The translations under genes and the position numbers were made by a program. This document shows, piece by piece, positions 1-6,816 of a stretch of DNA of 64,000 nt (the stretch's first letter is position 1; each line of letters starts with the position of its first letter). Where the stretch lies: contig CAZLCL010000001.1 in assembly GCA_964558315.1 (NCBI GenBank), forward strand, positions 1 to 64,000, in the 5' to 3' direction. The stretch is from MWCM01 sp964558315 (lineage in GTDB: Bacteria; Patescibacteriota; UBA1384; XYA2-FULL-43-10). Under the pieces are notes generated by a model. It searched no databases, was not told the DNA's origin, and worked only from the letters and a program-made list of their open reading frames with translations.

Positions 1-54
1 CCCCCGACCTACTGGTCCGAAGCCAGTCGCTCTAATCCACTGAGCTAAGGGCGC
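1..54 (-). tRNA. tRNA-Arg(UCG), 3' part cut by window start
   Basis: The minus strand reads a 7-nt acceptor 5' strand starting at 54, a D-arm (GCTCAGTGGATTAGAGC), and an anticodon stem ACTGG/CCAGT around the loop CTTCGGA, which gives anticodon UCG (Arg). The T-arm and acceptor 3' strand lie beyond the window edge. It is the last of three minus-strand tRNA genes (Gly, His, Arg) that could be one transcript. Confidence 0.9.
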
Positions 55-62
55 ATAACTAA

Positions 63-192
63 AACGGGAATTTCACGCGCTCATTTCATTCGTTTTTCAG
101 AACCGACGATTCTGAATAATCTCCCGTAGCGGGAAAACAACTGTTTTCCCTGCCCGTACGCCTTTGGCGGAACCCCTTCCTCGGTTCAATTC
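63..192 (-). repeat. tRNA-His 3'-flanking element with T-arm copies
   Basis: The 130 nt between tRNA-His and tRNA-Arg hold no gene but have patterned sequence. Directly after the tRNA CCA lies an antisense copy of its T-arm (GGTTCAATTC on the plus strand, 183-192). Hairpins follow, for example a GGGAAAAC...GTTTTCCC stem. A direct copy of the tRNA 3' half, AACGGGAATT on the plus strand, sits at 63-72, exactly 140 nt from its match in the tRNA (203-212). The same 140-nt offset occurs downstream of tRNA-Gly. The internal sequence is not similar to the Gly/Arg elements, so membership of the same family is inferred from layout only. Confidence 0.45.
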
Positions 193-268
193 TGGGGCGG
201 CTAACGGGAATTGAACCCATGATTCCAGTGCCACAAACTAGCGTGATAACCACTTCACTATAGCCGCC
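193..268 (-). tRNA. tRNA-His(GUG)
   Basis: On the minus strand the extra G at -1 (position 268) precedes an acceptor GCGGCTA/TAGCCGC. C73 and an encoded CCA (195-193) follow. The anticodon stem CTAGT/ACTGG holds the loop TTGTGGC, anticodon GUG. The encoded G-1 opposite C73 is the classic histidine identity signature. Confidence 0.95.
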
Positions 269-551
269 ACAACAAAACCTACCCCCTAATGCAATAAATT
301 ATAGCAAAACAAGACTTTTTAACAAGTGATTAAGATGCTATTTATGAACAGAATTTCAGTATCTTATCCATGTCTTATGACCTCAATCACATTAATTTGT
401 GCCACACTAAGTGCCGGTCAGATACCAAAAGGTATGCCGACAACAGTTGAAATACCAAAAGCCAAGAGAATAACTGAGGCGTTGGTTTCTGGATATAAAG
501 ATAAGTCATTGCGAATTATATAATATGTAATACAGCAAATCTTTAAACCAA
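269..551. other. Intergenic stretch, no convincing gene
   Basis: This stretch separates tRNA-His from the tRNA-Gly element. The only open frame (326-523, plus) has no ribosome binding site. Its antisense frame reads as hydrophobic protein broken by a stop, so at most it holds a decayed gene fragment. No promoter, repeat or RNA fold was recognised here. Confidence 0.4.
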
Positions 552-679
552 GGGGAGTCGGTCACGGTAATTTTTCTGCTGAAAAATTCCTCGACCCCGG
601 CTCAGCGCCAGCCGCGCTTCCGCCTTTCGACTCCACAACTCCAAAATAAAAAGACTATTTTGCAATAGCCTTTTTATTT
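552..679 (-). repeat. tRNA-Gly 3'-end element (Gly copy)
   Basis: Read on the minus strand from the tRNA-Gly CCA, this element has four parts. First is a long hairpin whose 5' arm begins with the tRNA CCA itself (arms 641-653 and 670-682). Second is a 44-nt core (plus 591-634), 41/44 identical to the core after tRNA-Arg(CCU) at 26443-26486; the core opens with GGAGTCGAA, the exact antisense of this tRNA's T-loop. Third is a second hairpin (arms 569-575/582-588). Last is a 9-nt direct copy of the T-arm 3' half (552-560), exactly 140 nt from the tRNA original. No coding capacity is seen. The function is unknown. Confidence 0.6.
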
Positions 680-682
680 TGG
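641..682 (-). terminator. Hairpin that includes the tRNA-Gly CCA end
   Basis: Thirteen-base arms CCAAAATAAAAAG and CTTTTTATTTTGG, extended by CTATT/AATAG after one mismatch, form a strong stem. It lies just 3' of tRNA-Gly on the minus strand and pairs the encoded CCA into the stem. It could end transcription (T-rich arm) or mask the 3' end during maturation. Confidence 0.5.
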
Positions 683-754
683 AGCGGGTAGGGGGAGTCG
701 AACCCCCATCTCAAGTTTGGAAAACTCGCATAATAACCGCTATACTATACCCGC
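680..754 (-). tRNA. tRNA-Gly(UCC)
   Basis: The acceptor GCGGGTA/TACCCGC, T73 and an encoded CCA are visible on the minus strand. The anticodon stem CGAGT/ACTTG closes the loop TTTCCAA, anticodon UCC. The T-arm is GGGGG-TTCGACT-CCCCC. It is followed by the CCA-containing hairpin and the repeat element described separately. Confidence 0.95.
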
Positions 755-910
755 ATAAAATCAATTTAAAATTTAAAATAACGGAAGAATCCACTATTAC
801 AAAAATACAATGAAAGCTTGTCTTGGTCGCCCAAGTGAAAGTTGTTTTGAACACCTCTTGAGCTGGATTGATCAAATAATGCGTTCCTACGGCCGGAAGG
901 ATCAATGATG

Positions 911-1126
911 CTAATCGATGTTCAGCGACTTCATTTTGAGCGCTTTCATAATACTACGCAATTTAAGGTACGACGGATTTCCTATCCCCCGTTCAATTCT
1001 CGCATAGTAGTTGACATCCGTGCCGGCTTTTTGGGCAACTTCAAGCTGAGTAAGACCGGCTTTTTCGCGGTTCTCCTTAAATGTTTCGCCAAGTCCCTTG
1101 CAGATTATTTTGCTTTTGGTCGGCAT
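911..1126 (-). CDS. XRE-family helix-turn-helix regulator (71 aa)
   Basis: A small DNA-binding protein of the Cro/C1 (XRE) type. The HTH covers about residues 12-65: LGETFKENREKAGLTQLEVA, then AQKAGTDVNYYARIERG, where the recognition helix ends in the usual xIExG-like pattern. There is no other domain. The preceding 71-aa gene on the same strand probably shares its transcript. A TATTAT box (plus 1133-1138) also ends 6 nt before the ATG, so an own leaderless transcript is possible. It probably regulates itself and its neighbour. The target is unknown. Confidence 0.8.
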   Translation of the reverse strand: MPTKSKIICKGLGETFKENREKAGLTQLEVAQKAGTDVNYYARIERGIGNPSYLKLRSIMKALKMKSLNID

Positions 1127-1190
1127 ACATGGATAATAGCAAACTTACCCTGAAAATTCCAGAGTTAATTTCAGTTCTTTTACAAAGCGA

Positions 1191-1406
1191 TCAATTCTTC
1201 TCGCCGCGAGGCTGTTCGCCGGATTCCAAAATCAGAAGCAACCGGTTTAACCACTCTTCTTTCCCCATTTTCTCTATCAACTGTGCATTGCTCTTGACCC
1301 AAGTTTCCTTCGATACCATTGGCTCGTGCTTAGCAGTTAAATCGGGCGAAATATTCACAGCATAGAAAGGGTTGACCATGACATCTTCAAGATTAGGTTT
1401 TTTCAT
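1191..1406 (-). CDS. Conserved small hypothetical protein (71 aa)
   Basis: The protein is short, soluble and charged (NPFYAVNISPDL and KETWVKSNAQLIEKMG are its distinctive stretches). It has no membrane segment and no catalytic motif. From memory, similar 60-80 aa proteins with an NPFYAI...HEPxVSKExWVKAN pattern occur in many bacteria without a known function. It sits 64 nt upstream of the XRE gene on the same strand, so a regulator-partner or antitoxin-like role is possible but not shown. No clear Shine-Dalgarno precedes the ATG. Confidence 0.6.
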   Translation of the reverse strand: MKKPNLEDVMVNPFYAVNISPDLTAKHEPMVSKETWVKSNAQLIEKMGKEEWLNRLLLILESGEQPRGEKN

Positions 1407-1504
1407 AATTGCTCACAATTTCTTAAATATTTACCAATCGCTTTGCTTAACAAATCAATTATAACACAGCGTAGCAATTTATATAAAAATAACGAAGGAG
1501 GAAT

Positions 1505-2221
1505 ATGCCAGTAATGTCGCCGTCTTATAAAAGACACTTGGAAAATCTGCAAAACGAGTTCGATGCCGAGAAGTATCGAGAATCAAGAATACTCGATCTA
1601 TATAATGAAAAGACCTTTTACCCCGCTTTCGTTAAAGATCTGCTTGAGGCCAAAAAAGAAGTCATTATTTACTGCCCCTTTATTTCAAAGTATCGATCGG
1701 AGTTCTTCCTCCATATATTTGAGAAATTAAAGTATCGCAATATTGCCGTTTTTATCTTCACTCGCCCACTCGAAGAGCACGAGCTCTTGGCACGAAGCGA
1801 GATTAATGCGGCTTTAAGTGATTACGAAGAGTATGGCGCTTGCGTTATCCGGCTATCCGGCTCGATTCACTCCAAGGTCGCCATTATCGACCGAGAAATT
1901 CTTTGGGATGGGAGCTTAAATATTTTGTCGCAACGGGAGAGCAAGGAAACGATGCGTAGGACGGTCGATACGGACATTGCCAAACAAATGATTGATCACT
2001 TGGCGATAAACCGCAAACTGGCTGAGGGATATAAATATCAATATGAGAGACTTTATCGCAGTTTGGTTGATAAGCGTAAATTCAAAATCGCTATCAAGCT
2101 GGATGTCATAAAAGCAATCAATCCGGCTCTTAAAGCCACTTCTAGAATTATGTTTGCCATTCCTAAGGGATTTATACTATTGTTGAAGTGTATCAAAGCA
2201 GTATTTACCTTGCTAACATAA
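1505..2221 (+). CDS. PLD-like domain protein, probable nuclease (238 aa)
   Basis: A single phospholipase D-type active site is seen: SIHSKVAIIDREILWDGSLN (about residues 118-137), the HxKxxxxD motif followed by the downstream G-S-x-N. The N-terminal part (VIIYCPFISKYRSEFFLHIF) matches the first strand and helix of such domains. One HKD per chain implies a homodimer, as in Nuc/BfiI-type nucleases; a hydrolase acting on DNA is more likely than a lipase. The C-terminus ends with a hydrophobic segment (IMFAIPKGFILLLKCIKAVFTLLT) that could sit at the membrane. The RBS GAAGGAGG is well placed. Confidence 0.75.
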   Translation: MPVMSPSYKRHLENLQNEFDAEKYRESRILDLYNEKTFYPAFVKDLLEAKKEVIIYCPFISKYRSEFFLHIFEKLKYRNIAVFIFTRPLEEHELLARSEINAALSDYEEYGACVIRLSGSIHSKVAIIDREILWDGSLNILSQRESKETMRRTVDTDIAKQMIDHLAINRKLAEGYKYQYERLYRSLVDKRKFKIAIKLDVIKAINPALKATSRIMFAIPKGFILLLKCIKAVFTLLT

Positions 2222-2245
2222 AGGATCTGGAACAGTCTCAATCTC

Positions 2246-2274
2246 TTCCTTAACTGGTCGGAAAGTGCTATAAT
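2246..2274 (+). promoter_or_regulatory. Promoter for 2287 gene (TATAAT box)
   Basis: A perfect TATAAT lies at 2269-2274 with a weak -35 (TTCCTT, 2246-2251, 17-bp spacer). Transcription would start near 2281, only about 6 nt before the ATG at 2287, where no Shine-Dalgarno is present. Confidence 0.6.
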
Positions 2275-2286
2275 TTACTCATAAAA

Positions 2287-2559
2287 ATGAAAAGTTACGC
2301 CAATCTAAACAACTTAATCGGTGACTTTACAGACGCCCTGAAAGCCCAGGATAATGATTTTTCCAAAATAATTTTAGAATTGTTGAGGAAAGGTCCAGAA
2401 AATTTAGTAAGAGAGTATCGAGAAAATCCCGACGCGCGTATGATCGCGAAAAATGGCAACTGGATGTATCTTTGGTCGGGAGGCGTAAAAATTGATAAAG
2501 AGATAGTTGGCTACAAGCGTTTTGTAGAGAAAATCGAAGCATTTTTGAGAAAGAAATAG
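2287..2559 (+). CDS. Hypothetical protein (90 aa)
   Basis: I do not recognise this gene. The product is soluble and basic at the C-terminus, predicted mainly helical, with a central NGNWMYLWSGGVKIDKEIVG segment that could be a small beta-sheet. There is no signal peptide or membrane segment. The start is supported by a TATAAT box 12 nt upstream and the lack of an RBS, which suggests a near-leaderless mRNA. It stands alone between the PLD-like gene and the fibronectin/DGR cassette. Confidence 0.5.
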   Translation: MKSYANLNNLIGDFTDALKAQDNDFSKIILELLRKGPENLVREYRENPDARMIAKNGNWMYLWSGGVKIDKEIVGYKRFVEKIEAFLRKK

Positions 2560-2706
2560 CATGTTGTGACACATTGTAATCAGGGCTAAGAAAGAAGTTG
2601 ACTTGCAAAATATTAAAGGTGTATACTTAAGATAATCGTTTCAGAGATCAGGTTTTGTGTGTAGGAGGAGGAATTATTAAACGTAATTACAGAGAGTTAT
2701 TCCTGG

Positions 2707-2742
2707 CTCGAGTTCGAAGTTGCGAACTCGAGAGAGAGAGAG
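2707..2742. repeat. CTCGAG hairpin followed by (GA)6 tract
   Basis: Ten-base arms CTCGAGTTCG / CGAACTCGAG around AAGTTG are followed directly by a GA dinucleotide tract (2730-2742). The same design, a CTCGAGTTTGCG palindrome plus (GA)20, is found inside the reverse transcriptase at 8823-8884. A half copy (14 nt identical to 8823-8836) lies at 15973. All three lie in the accessory part. Confidence 0.6.
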
Positions 2743-2783
2743 TAAAGGGCTCTCAAGTTTTGTTGATCAGCCAGATAGTTTAA

Positions 2784-2807
2784 GCACTCATTTTGGGTGT
2801 CTTTTTT
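2784..2807 (+). terminator. Intrinsic terminator upstream of the FN3 gene
   Basis: A CACTC/GGGTG stem (2785-2789 and 2795-2799) is followed by TCTTTTTT. It sits 40 nt after the GA tract and just before the next gene, so it either ends an upstream short transcript or acts as an attenuator of the cassette. Confidence 0.45.
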
Positions 2808-2820
2808 GTAAATCAAAATA

Positions 2821-4827
2821 ATGAGATTTAAAATTCACAAAAAACCACTAGTTGTTTCGTTACTAATAATTGTTTTGATTGCCACACTTGGTATTTCCTT
2901 GCTTTATAAAACCAAAAAGGCTGATGCTGTAGCCATAGACCTAGTTGGCAGAGCACAAATACTAAACACTAATGGTTATCTTAATTTCACTGATTACTCT
3001 GCTAATGTCTCTACGTCCAATATTGGTTGCCAGTTCGATGGCTATGGTTGGTCTTCTGATATTGGCTGGGTTGCCTTTGGCGCTACCGATAATCCCGATG
3101 GCCCTGTAACCTGTAACCTAACAACCGGCATCCTCTCCGGCAAGGCTAGAGTCATAAACGATGGTTCAATAATCGACTTCAACGCCGCTCCTTACAATAG
3201 CAATGTTCGCATACTTTCTTCCGGCGATTTCATAGGTTATGCCTGGTCGACCGCCCTTGGTTGGGTTAATTTCACAGGCGTTTCGGCTCCCGGTATTTCG
3301 CTTGTTCCGCCAAATGCGCCCCAAAATGTTCGCATCTATGATACTTCAGATCGAGACTTGGCTGAATATTCAGTAACTTTGCGCTGGCAAGCCCCCACAT
3401 CCTTAGACGGAGAGGCATTTGAGTCTTATCTTGTTGAGCGAGGAACTGATGGGGTTACCTTTGCCCAAGTCGCCTCTACAAATTCGCTCGGTTACCTTGA
3501 TACAACAGTTGCAACCGGTACTACTTACTATTATAGAGTTAAGGCAAAATATACTAGCGGAACAATTGCCTCATCGGAAATTGTGTTTCAAGACCCAACC
3601 GGTAGATTTACAACCCCACCAAATCTAGATGGAACACCGGTTATCGAAGCCAAACCTAGCTCGGTTGATTTTTCATGGCGCACCGATCGTGAGGCTTCGA
3701 GCTTTGTAAGAATAACACAAGGTAACATATTTGTTTCCGAGCAAGGCCATTTATCATTAGAAAAAGATCATACTGTTACAGTTACAGGCCTTAGGCCCGG
3801 CATTACATATAGTTATCAACTGATTTGGCTCGACCAAGACGGCAACGAAGGCAAAAGTAATATTGAAGAGTTCAAAACCGCTGATGCCCCATATATTTCC
3901 GAAGTAAATATTTCAAACATCACTTTACACTCAGCACTGATTACATGGAAGTCCACATCCGTCGCTCAGACAGATCTTTATTACGGCAAAGATACTGCAT
4001 ACGGCACAACCGTTAGCGAGTCGTCAACCAGTGGGACTACTTCTCACTCTGCATTTTTGGACGGTCTTGAAACCGGAACGATTTATCACTTCAGGATTAG
4101 GGGAACTGACACTGAAGCCAATGATCTTGTTTCCGACGATTATTCATTCTCGACTCTGCCTCTGCCAATAATTTCCAATGTAACCACACAACCGATCACC
4201 GACCGGCCGGCGCAAGCGCTTAAAATAAATTGGACAACCAATGTTCCGACTTCCTCGACAATTACATATGCTCCGGCAGGTGGCAAGTCAAGTGAAGTAT
4301 CAAAATCTGACCTTTCAATAGCTCATGAGCTTGAAACCGGCCCGCTTGAAGATAACGCCACTTACACTTTTACAATTTCAGGCAGAGATCAATTTGGAAA
4401 CGAAGCCACTGCAACATTGCCCGGCATCAATACTAAAAACGATACCCGTCCACCGATCATCTCCAATTTTACCGCTGAAACAGAACCTAGCGAACAGGGT
4501 GACGACAAGGTTAAAGTTATTGCTTCATGGAAGACAGACGAGCCGGCAACTTCCAAGGTCGAGTTTGGAGTCGGCGCCGGCGATGCCAACCTGACCCAAT
4601 CCTCGCAGGAATCCTCGATCTTAGATACTTCTCATCTCGTTGTAATTTCCGGCATTGAACCCTCACAGGTCTATCAATTCAGAGCAATTTCGAAAGATTC
4701 AGGCGGGAATATTGCCAAGTCAACCTCGCAGATTTTAGTCACCAATCAAAAAGCCGAATCGATTTTCGATCTTATAATCAAAAGTTTAGCCAAGGCCTTC
4801 GGCTGGCTGGGGAAATTAATTAAATAA
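2821..4827 (+). CDS. Exported fibronectin type III repeat protein (668 aa)
   Basis: A cell-surface protein anchored by an N-terminal hydrophobic helix (about residues 9-29, LVVSLLIIVLIATLGISLLY). Two copies of a Y-x-W-S-x-x-(I/L)-G-W motif (GYGWSSDIGWVAFG and GYAWSTALGWVNFTG) occur near residues 73-150; this pattern is common in CPR surface proteins. About five FN3-like domains follow from roughly residue 168 to 645. The C-terminus (SIFDLIIKSLAKAFGWLGKL) is an amphipathic helix. No enzyme motif is seen. The next ATG follows its stop directly, so it is co-transcribed with the ABC ATPase. A role in adhesion or display, with the DGR target downstream, is inference. Confidence 0.8.
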   Translation: MRFKIHKKPLVVSLLIIVLIATLGISLLYKTKKADAVAIDLVGRAQILNTNGYLNFTDYSANVSTSNIGCQFDGYGWSSDIGWVAFGATDNPDGPVTCNLTTGILSGKARVINDGSIIDFNAAPYNSNVRILSSGDFIGYAWSTALGWVNFTGVSAPGISLVPPNAPQNVRIYDTSDRDLAEYSVTLRWQAPTSLDGEAFESYLVERGTDGVTFAQVASTNSLGYLDTTVATGTTYYYRVKAKYTSGTIASSEIVFQDPTGRFTTPPNLDGTPVIEAKPSSVDFSWRTDREASSFVRITQGNIFVSEQGHLSLEKDHTVTVTGLRPGITYSYQLIWLDQDGNEGKSNIEEFKTADAPYISEVNISNITLHSALITWKSTSVAQTDLYYGKDTAYGTTVSESSTSGTTSHSAFLDGLETGTIYHFRIRGTDTEANDLVSDDYSFSTLPLPIISNVTTQPITDRPAQALKINWTTNVPTSSTITYAPAGGKSSEVSKSDLSIAHELETGPLEDNATYTFTISGRDQFGNEATATLPGINTKNDTRPPIISNFTAETEPSEQGDDKVKVIASWKTDEPATSKVEFGVGAGDANLTQSSQESSILDTSHLVVISGIEPSQVYQFRAISKDSGGNIAKSTSQILVTNQKAESIFDLIIKSLAKAFGWLGKLIK

Positions 4828-5550
4828 ATGTCATATATTCAAATCCAAAATTTGACCAAAACATTCAATCTGCCAAAACGAAAGGTTGAAGTTCTTCGCG
4901 ACATCGATCTTGATATCAAGGAAGGCCAGTTTGTTTTGATCTTCGGACCTTCCGGTTGCGGCAAAACCACATTGCTAAATTTAATTCTCGGTCTTGAAAC
5001 CCCGACTTCCGGCAAGTTAAAGGTTAAGGACAGAGATATCGGTAAACTTGAATCGAAGGAACGCTCGGCGTTCAGATTTAAAAACTTCTCCACAATTTAT
5101 CAAAATTCAATCTGGCTTAAATCCTTAAATGTTGTTGAAAATGTCTCCTTGCCGCTTTACCTCGACGGCAAATCTCAAAGCGAGGCAAAAGAAAAAGCTA
5201 TGGGGGCTCTGCGCTTAGCTCAAATGGAGGAGTTTGCCCTCTCCAGGCCAAACGAATTATCATCCGGTGAACAACAGAGAATCTCTTTAGCTAGGGCAAT
5301 GGTAACCGATGCGCCGATTATTATTGCCGACGAGCCAACCGGTAACCTCGACTCGAAAGCCGGACATGATCTGATGAAAACGCTTGATCATTTGCACCGC
5401 CAGGGTAAGACGATCATTTTAGTCACACACAATCTATCATACTTAGTCCACGCCGACATAAAACTGGCCATGAAAGATGGGCGGATTATTGGCCGGTTTA
5501 CCGAAAACGCCCTGCCGCACAAGATTAAAGAAGAATTGGAAGAAGAATAA
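4828..5550 (+). CDS. ABC transporter ATPase, LolD/MacB type (240 aa)
   Basis: The ATP-binding subunit shows Walker A GPSGCGKTTLL (about residues 40-50), a Q-loop, signature SSGEQQRISLARAM, Walker B IIIADEPTG and the switch histidine (LVTHN). Size and sequence match the LolD/FtsE/MacB branch, which drives mechanotransmission or export rather than solute uptake. The gene begins immediately after the FN3 stop and overlaps the permease by one base (TAATG), so translation is coupled. Its likely partner is the FtsX-like permease downstream. The substrate is unknown but may be a surface protein or peptide. Confidence 0.9.
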   Translation: MSYIQIQNLTKTFNLPKRKVEVLRDIDLDIKEGQFVLIFGPSGCGKTTLLNLILGLETPTSGKLKVKDRDIGKLESKERSAFRFKNFSTIYQNSIWLKSLNVVENVSLPLYLDGKSQSEAKEKAMGALRLAQMEEFALSRPNELSSGEQQRISLARAMVTDAPIIIADEPTGNLDSKAGHDLMKTLDHLHRQGKTIILVTHNLSYLVHADIKLAMKDGRIIGRFTENALPHKIKEELEEE

Positions 5551-6737
5551 TGAAATTCACTCTTTTACTAAAACTAGTCCTTCGCAATATGCTTCACAGG
5601 AAGCTCCGTTTTGCTTTTACCTTGCTTGCGAGCGCCATTGCTGTCGCCTCGATAATTTTCCTTTTTTCTCTCGGATATGGCATGGAAAAAATTTCTACAG
5701 CGCAATTAGTCAAATCCGATGCCCTTTCGCAACTTGAGGCAACTTCCTCCAAGCCAACCGACACCATGCTTTCGAATGAGATGATCAGTCAAATCAAGAG
5801 TATTGGAGAGGTTGATAGTGTCGCTTCATCAACTTCGCTGGCCGGCAAAATCACGATGAAAGACAAAACACTCGATAATCCCTTTTATGCCATTTCAAAT
5901 AATTATTTTGATTTGGCCACGCAAGAACTTGCTTCCGGCCGTTTTCCAAAAAACGAGGATACAAGCTATCTTTTAGTTGGCGCTAAAACTGCAGAGGCGC
6001 TTGGAGTACCTAGCGATGAGATAATCGGACGCAAACTCGAATATCAGCTGATTATCCCACCGGTTTTAGGCGGAACAGAGGAGTCAAAAAAACAGTTTAC
6101 AGGAACAGTTATCGGGGTAATTTCCGACGCAAACTCCGCCTATGCCTATGTTAACGATTCCGATGCAGTATCCGCAGGAGCCAAGAGCCGGTCAATTCTA
6201 AAAATCAAAGCCAAGGACAAAAGCGACATTCCCGTTCTTCGCAAAAAAGTTGAGGATTTGGGGCTAAAAACATCTTATGTCGGCGACACCTTGGAGCAGA
6301 TGAATAAATTTTTCAATTATTTCAGATTGATTCTGGCCGGATTCGGAGCAATCGGGGTGATTATCGCCATTCTTGGAATGTTCAATACTCTAACGGTCTC
6401 GCTAATGGAGCGGGTCCGTGAGGTTTCCCTTCTTAAAATTCTAGGATCAGACGAGAGGACAATCTTTTGGATGTTCGCCCTCGAGAGCTTGATCTTCGGT
6501 ATTTTAGGGTTCATCTCGGGAATTATATTATTTATTATCTCAAAAGCAATTATCATGGGTTTGTTCTCCCACCTTGCCGAACGGCTCAATAACCAAATGG
6601 TCAATATTTTCGAAACACCGGCATCGCTTATCATAATTGCGCTTTTTGCAACGCTTGCTCTGGCGTTTTTGACCGGTCTTTTCCCGGCCCGCCGAGCCCT
6701 GAGAGTCAACCCACTGGATTTACAAAAGTTTGAGTAA
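5550..6737 (+). CDS. FtsX/MacB-like ABC permease (395 aa)
   Basis: The architecture is that of MacB-type permeases. There is one N-terminal transmembrane helix (FAFTLLASAIAVASIIFLFSLG). A large extracytoplasmic MacB-core-like domain follows (about residues 50-250). Three C-terminal helices come last (IGVIIAILGMFNTLTV, SLIFGILGFISGIILFII, LIIIALFATLALAFLTGLFP), ending in the family hallmark FPARRALRVNPLDLQKFE. It pairs with the preceding ATPase by TAATG overlap. The complex would sit in the single membrane of a CPR cell. The gene lies directly before the DGR target. Confidence 0.88.
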   Translation: MKFTLLLKLVLRNMLHRKLRFAFTLLASAIAVASIIFLFSLGYGMEKISTAQLVKSDALSQLEATSSKPTDTMLSNEMISQIKSIGEVDSVASSTSLAGKITMKDKTLDNPFYAISNNYFDLATQELASGRFPKNEDTSYLLVGAKTAEALGVPSDEIIGRKLEYQLIIPPVLGGTEESKKQFTGTVIGVISDANSAYAYVNDSDAVSAGAKSRSILKIKAKDKSDIPVLRKKVEDLGLKTSYVGDTLEQMNKFFNYFRLILAGFGAIGVIIAILGMFNTLTVSLMERVREVSLLKILGSDERTIFWMFALESLIFGILGFISGIILFIISKAIIMGLFSHLAERLNNQMVNIFETPASLIIIALFATLALAFLTGLFPARRALRVNPLDLQKFE

Positions 6738-6745
6738 CCCCCCCC

Positions 6746-6783
6746 TGTCATCCCGAGCGGAACAAAGTGTAGTCGAGGGATCT
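6746..6783. repeat. REP-like dispersed repeat (TGTCATCCCGAG type)
   Basis: The sequence TGTCATCCCGAGC...GTCGAGGGATCT can fold through ATCCC/GGGAT. From memory it matches a widespread intergenic repeat type seen in many bacterial and metagenomic genomes. It lies in the short gap between the permease and the DGR target, and it may act as a processing or termination hairpin. Confidence 0.45.
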
Positions 6784-6816
6784 GTAAATAATTTAATAAT
6801 CAATAATAGGAGGAAT

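Noticed and set aside
326..523. 65-aa open frame on the plus strand between tRNA-His and tRNA-Gly
   Set aside because: It has no RBS and no family resemblance. The opposite strand looks like a decayed hydrophobic gene with an internal stop.
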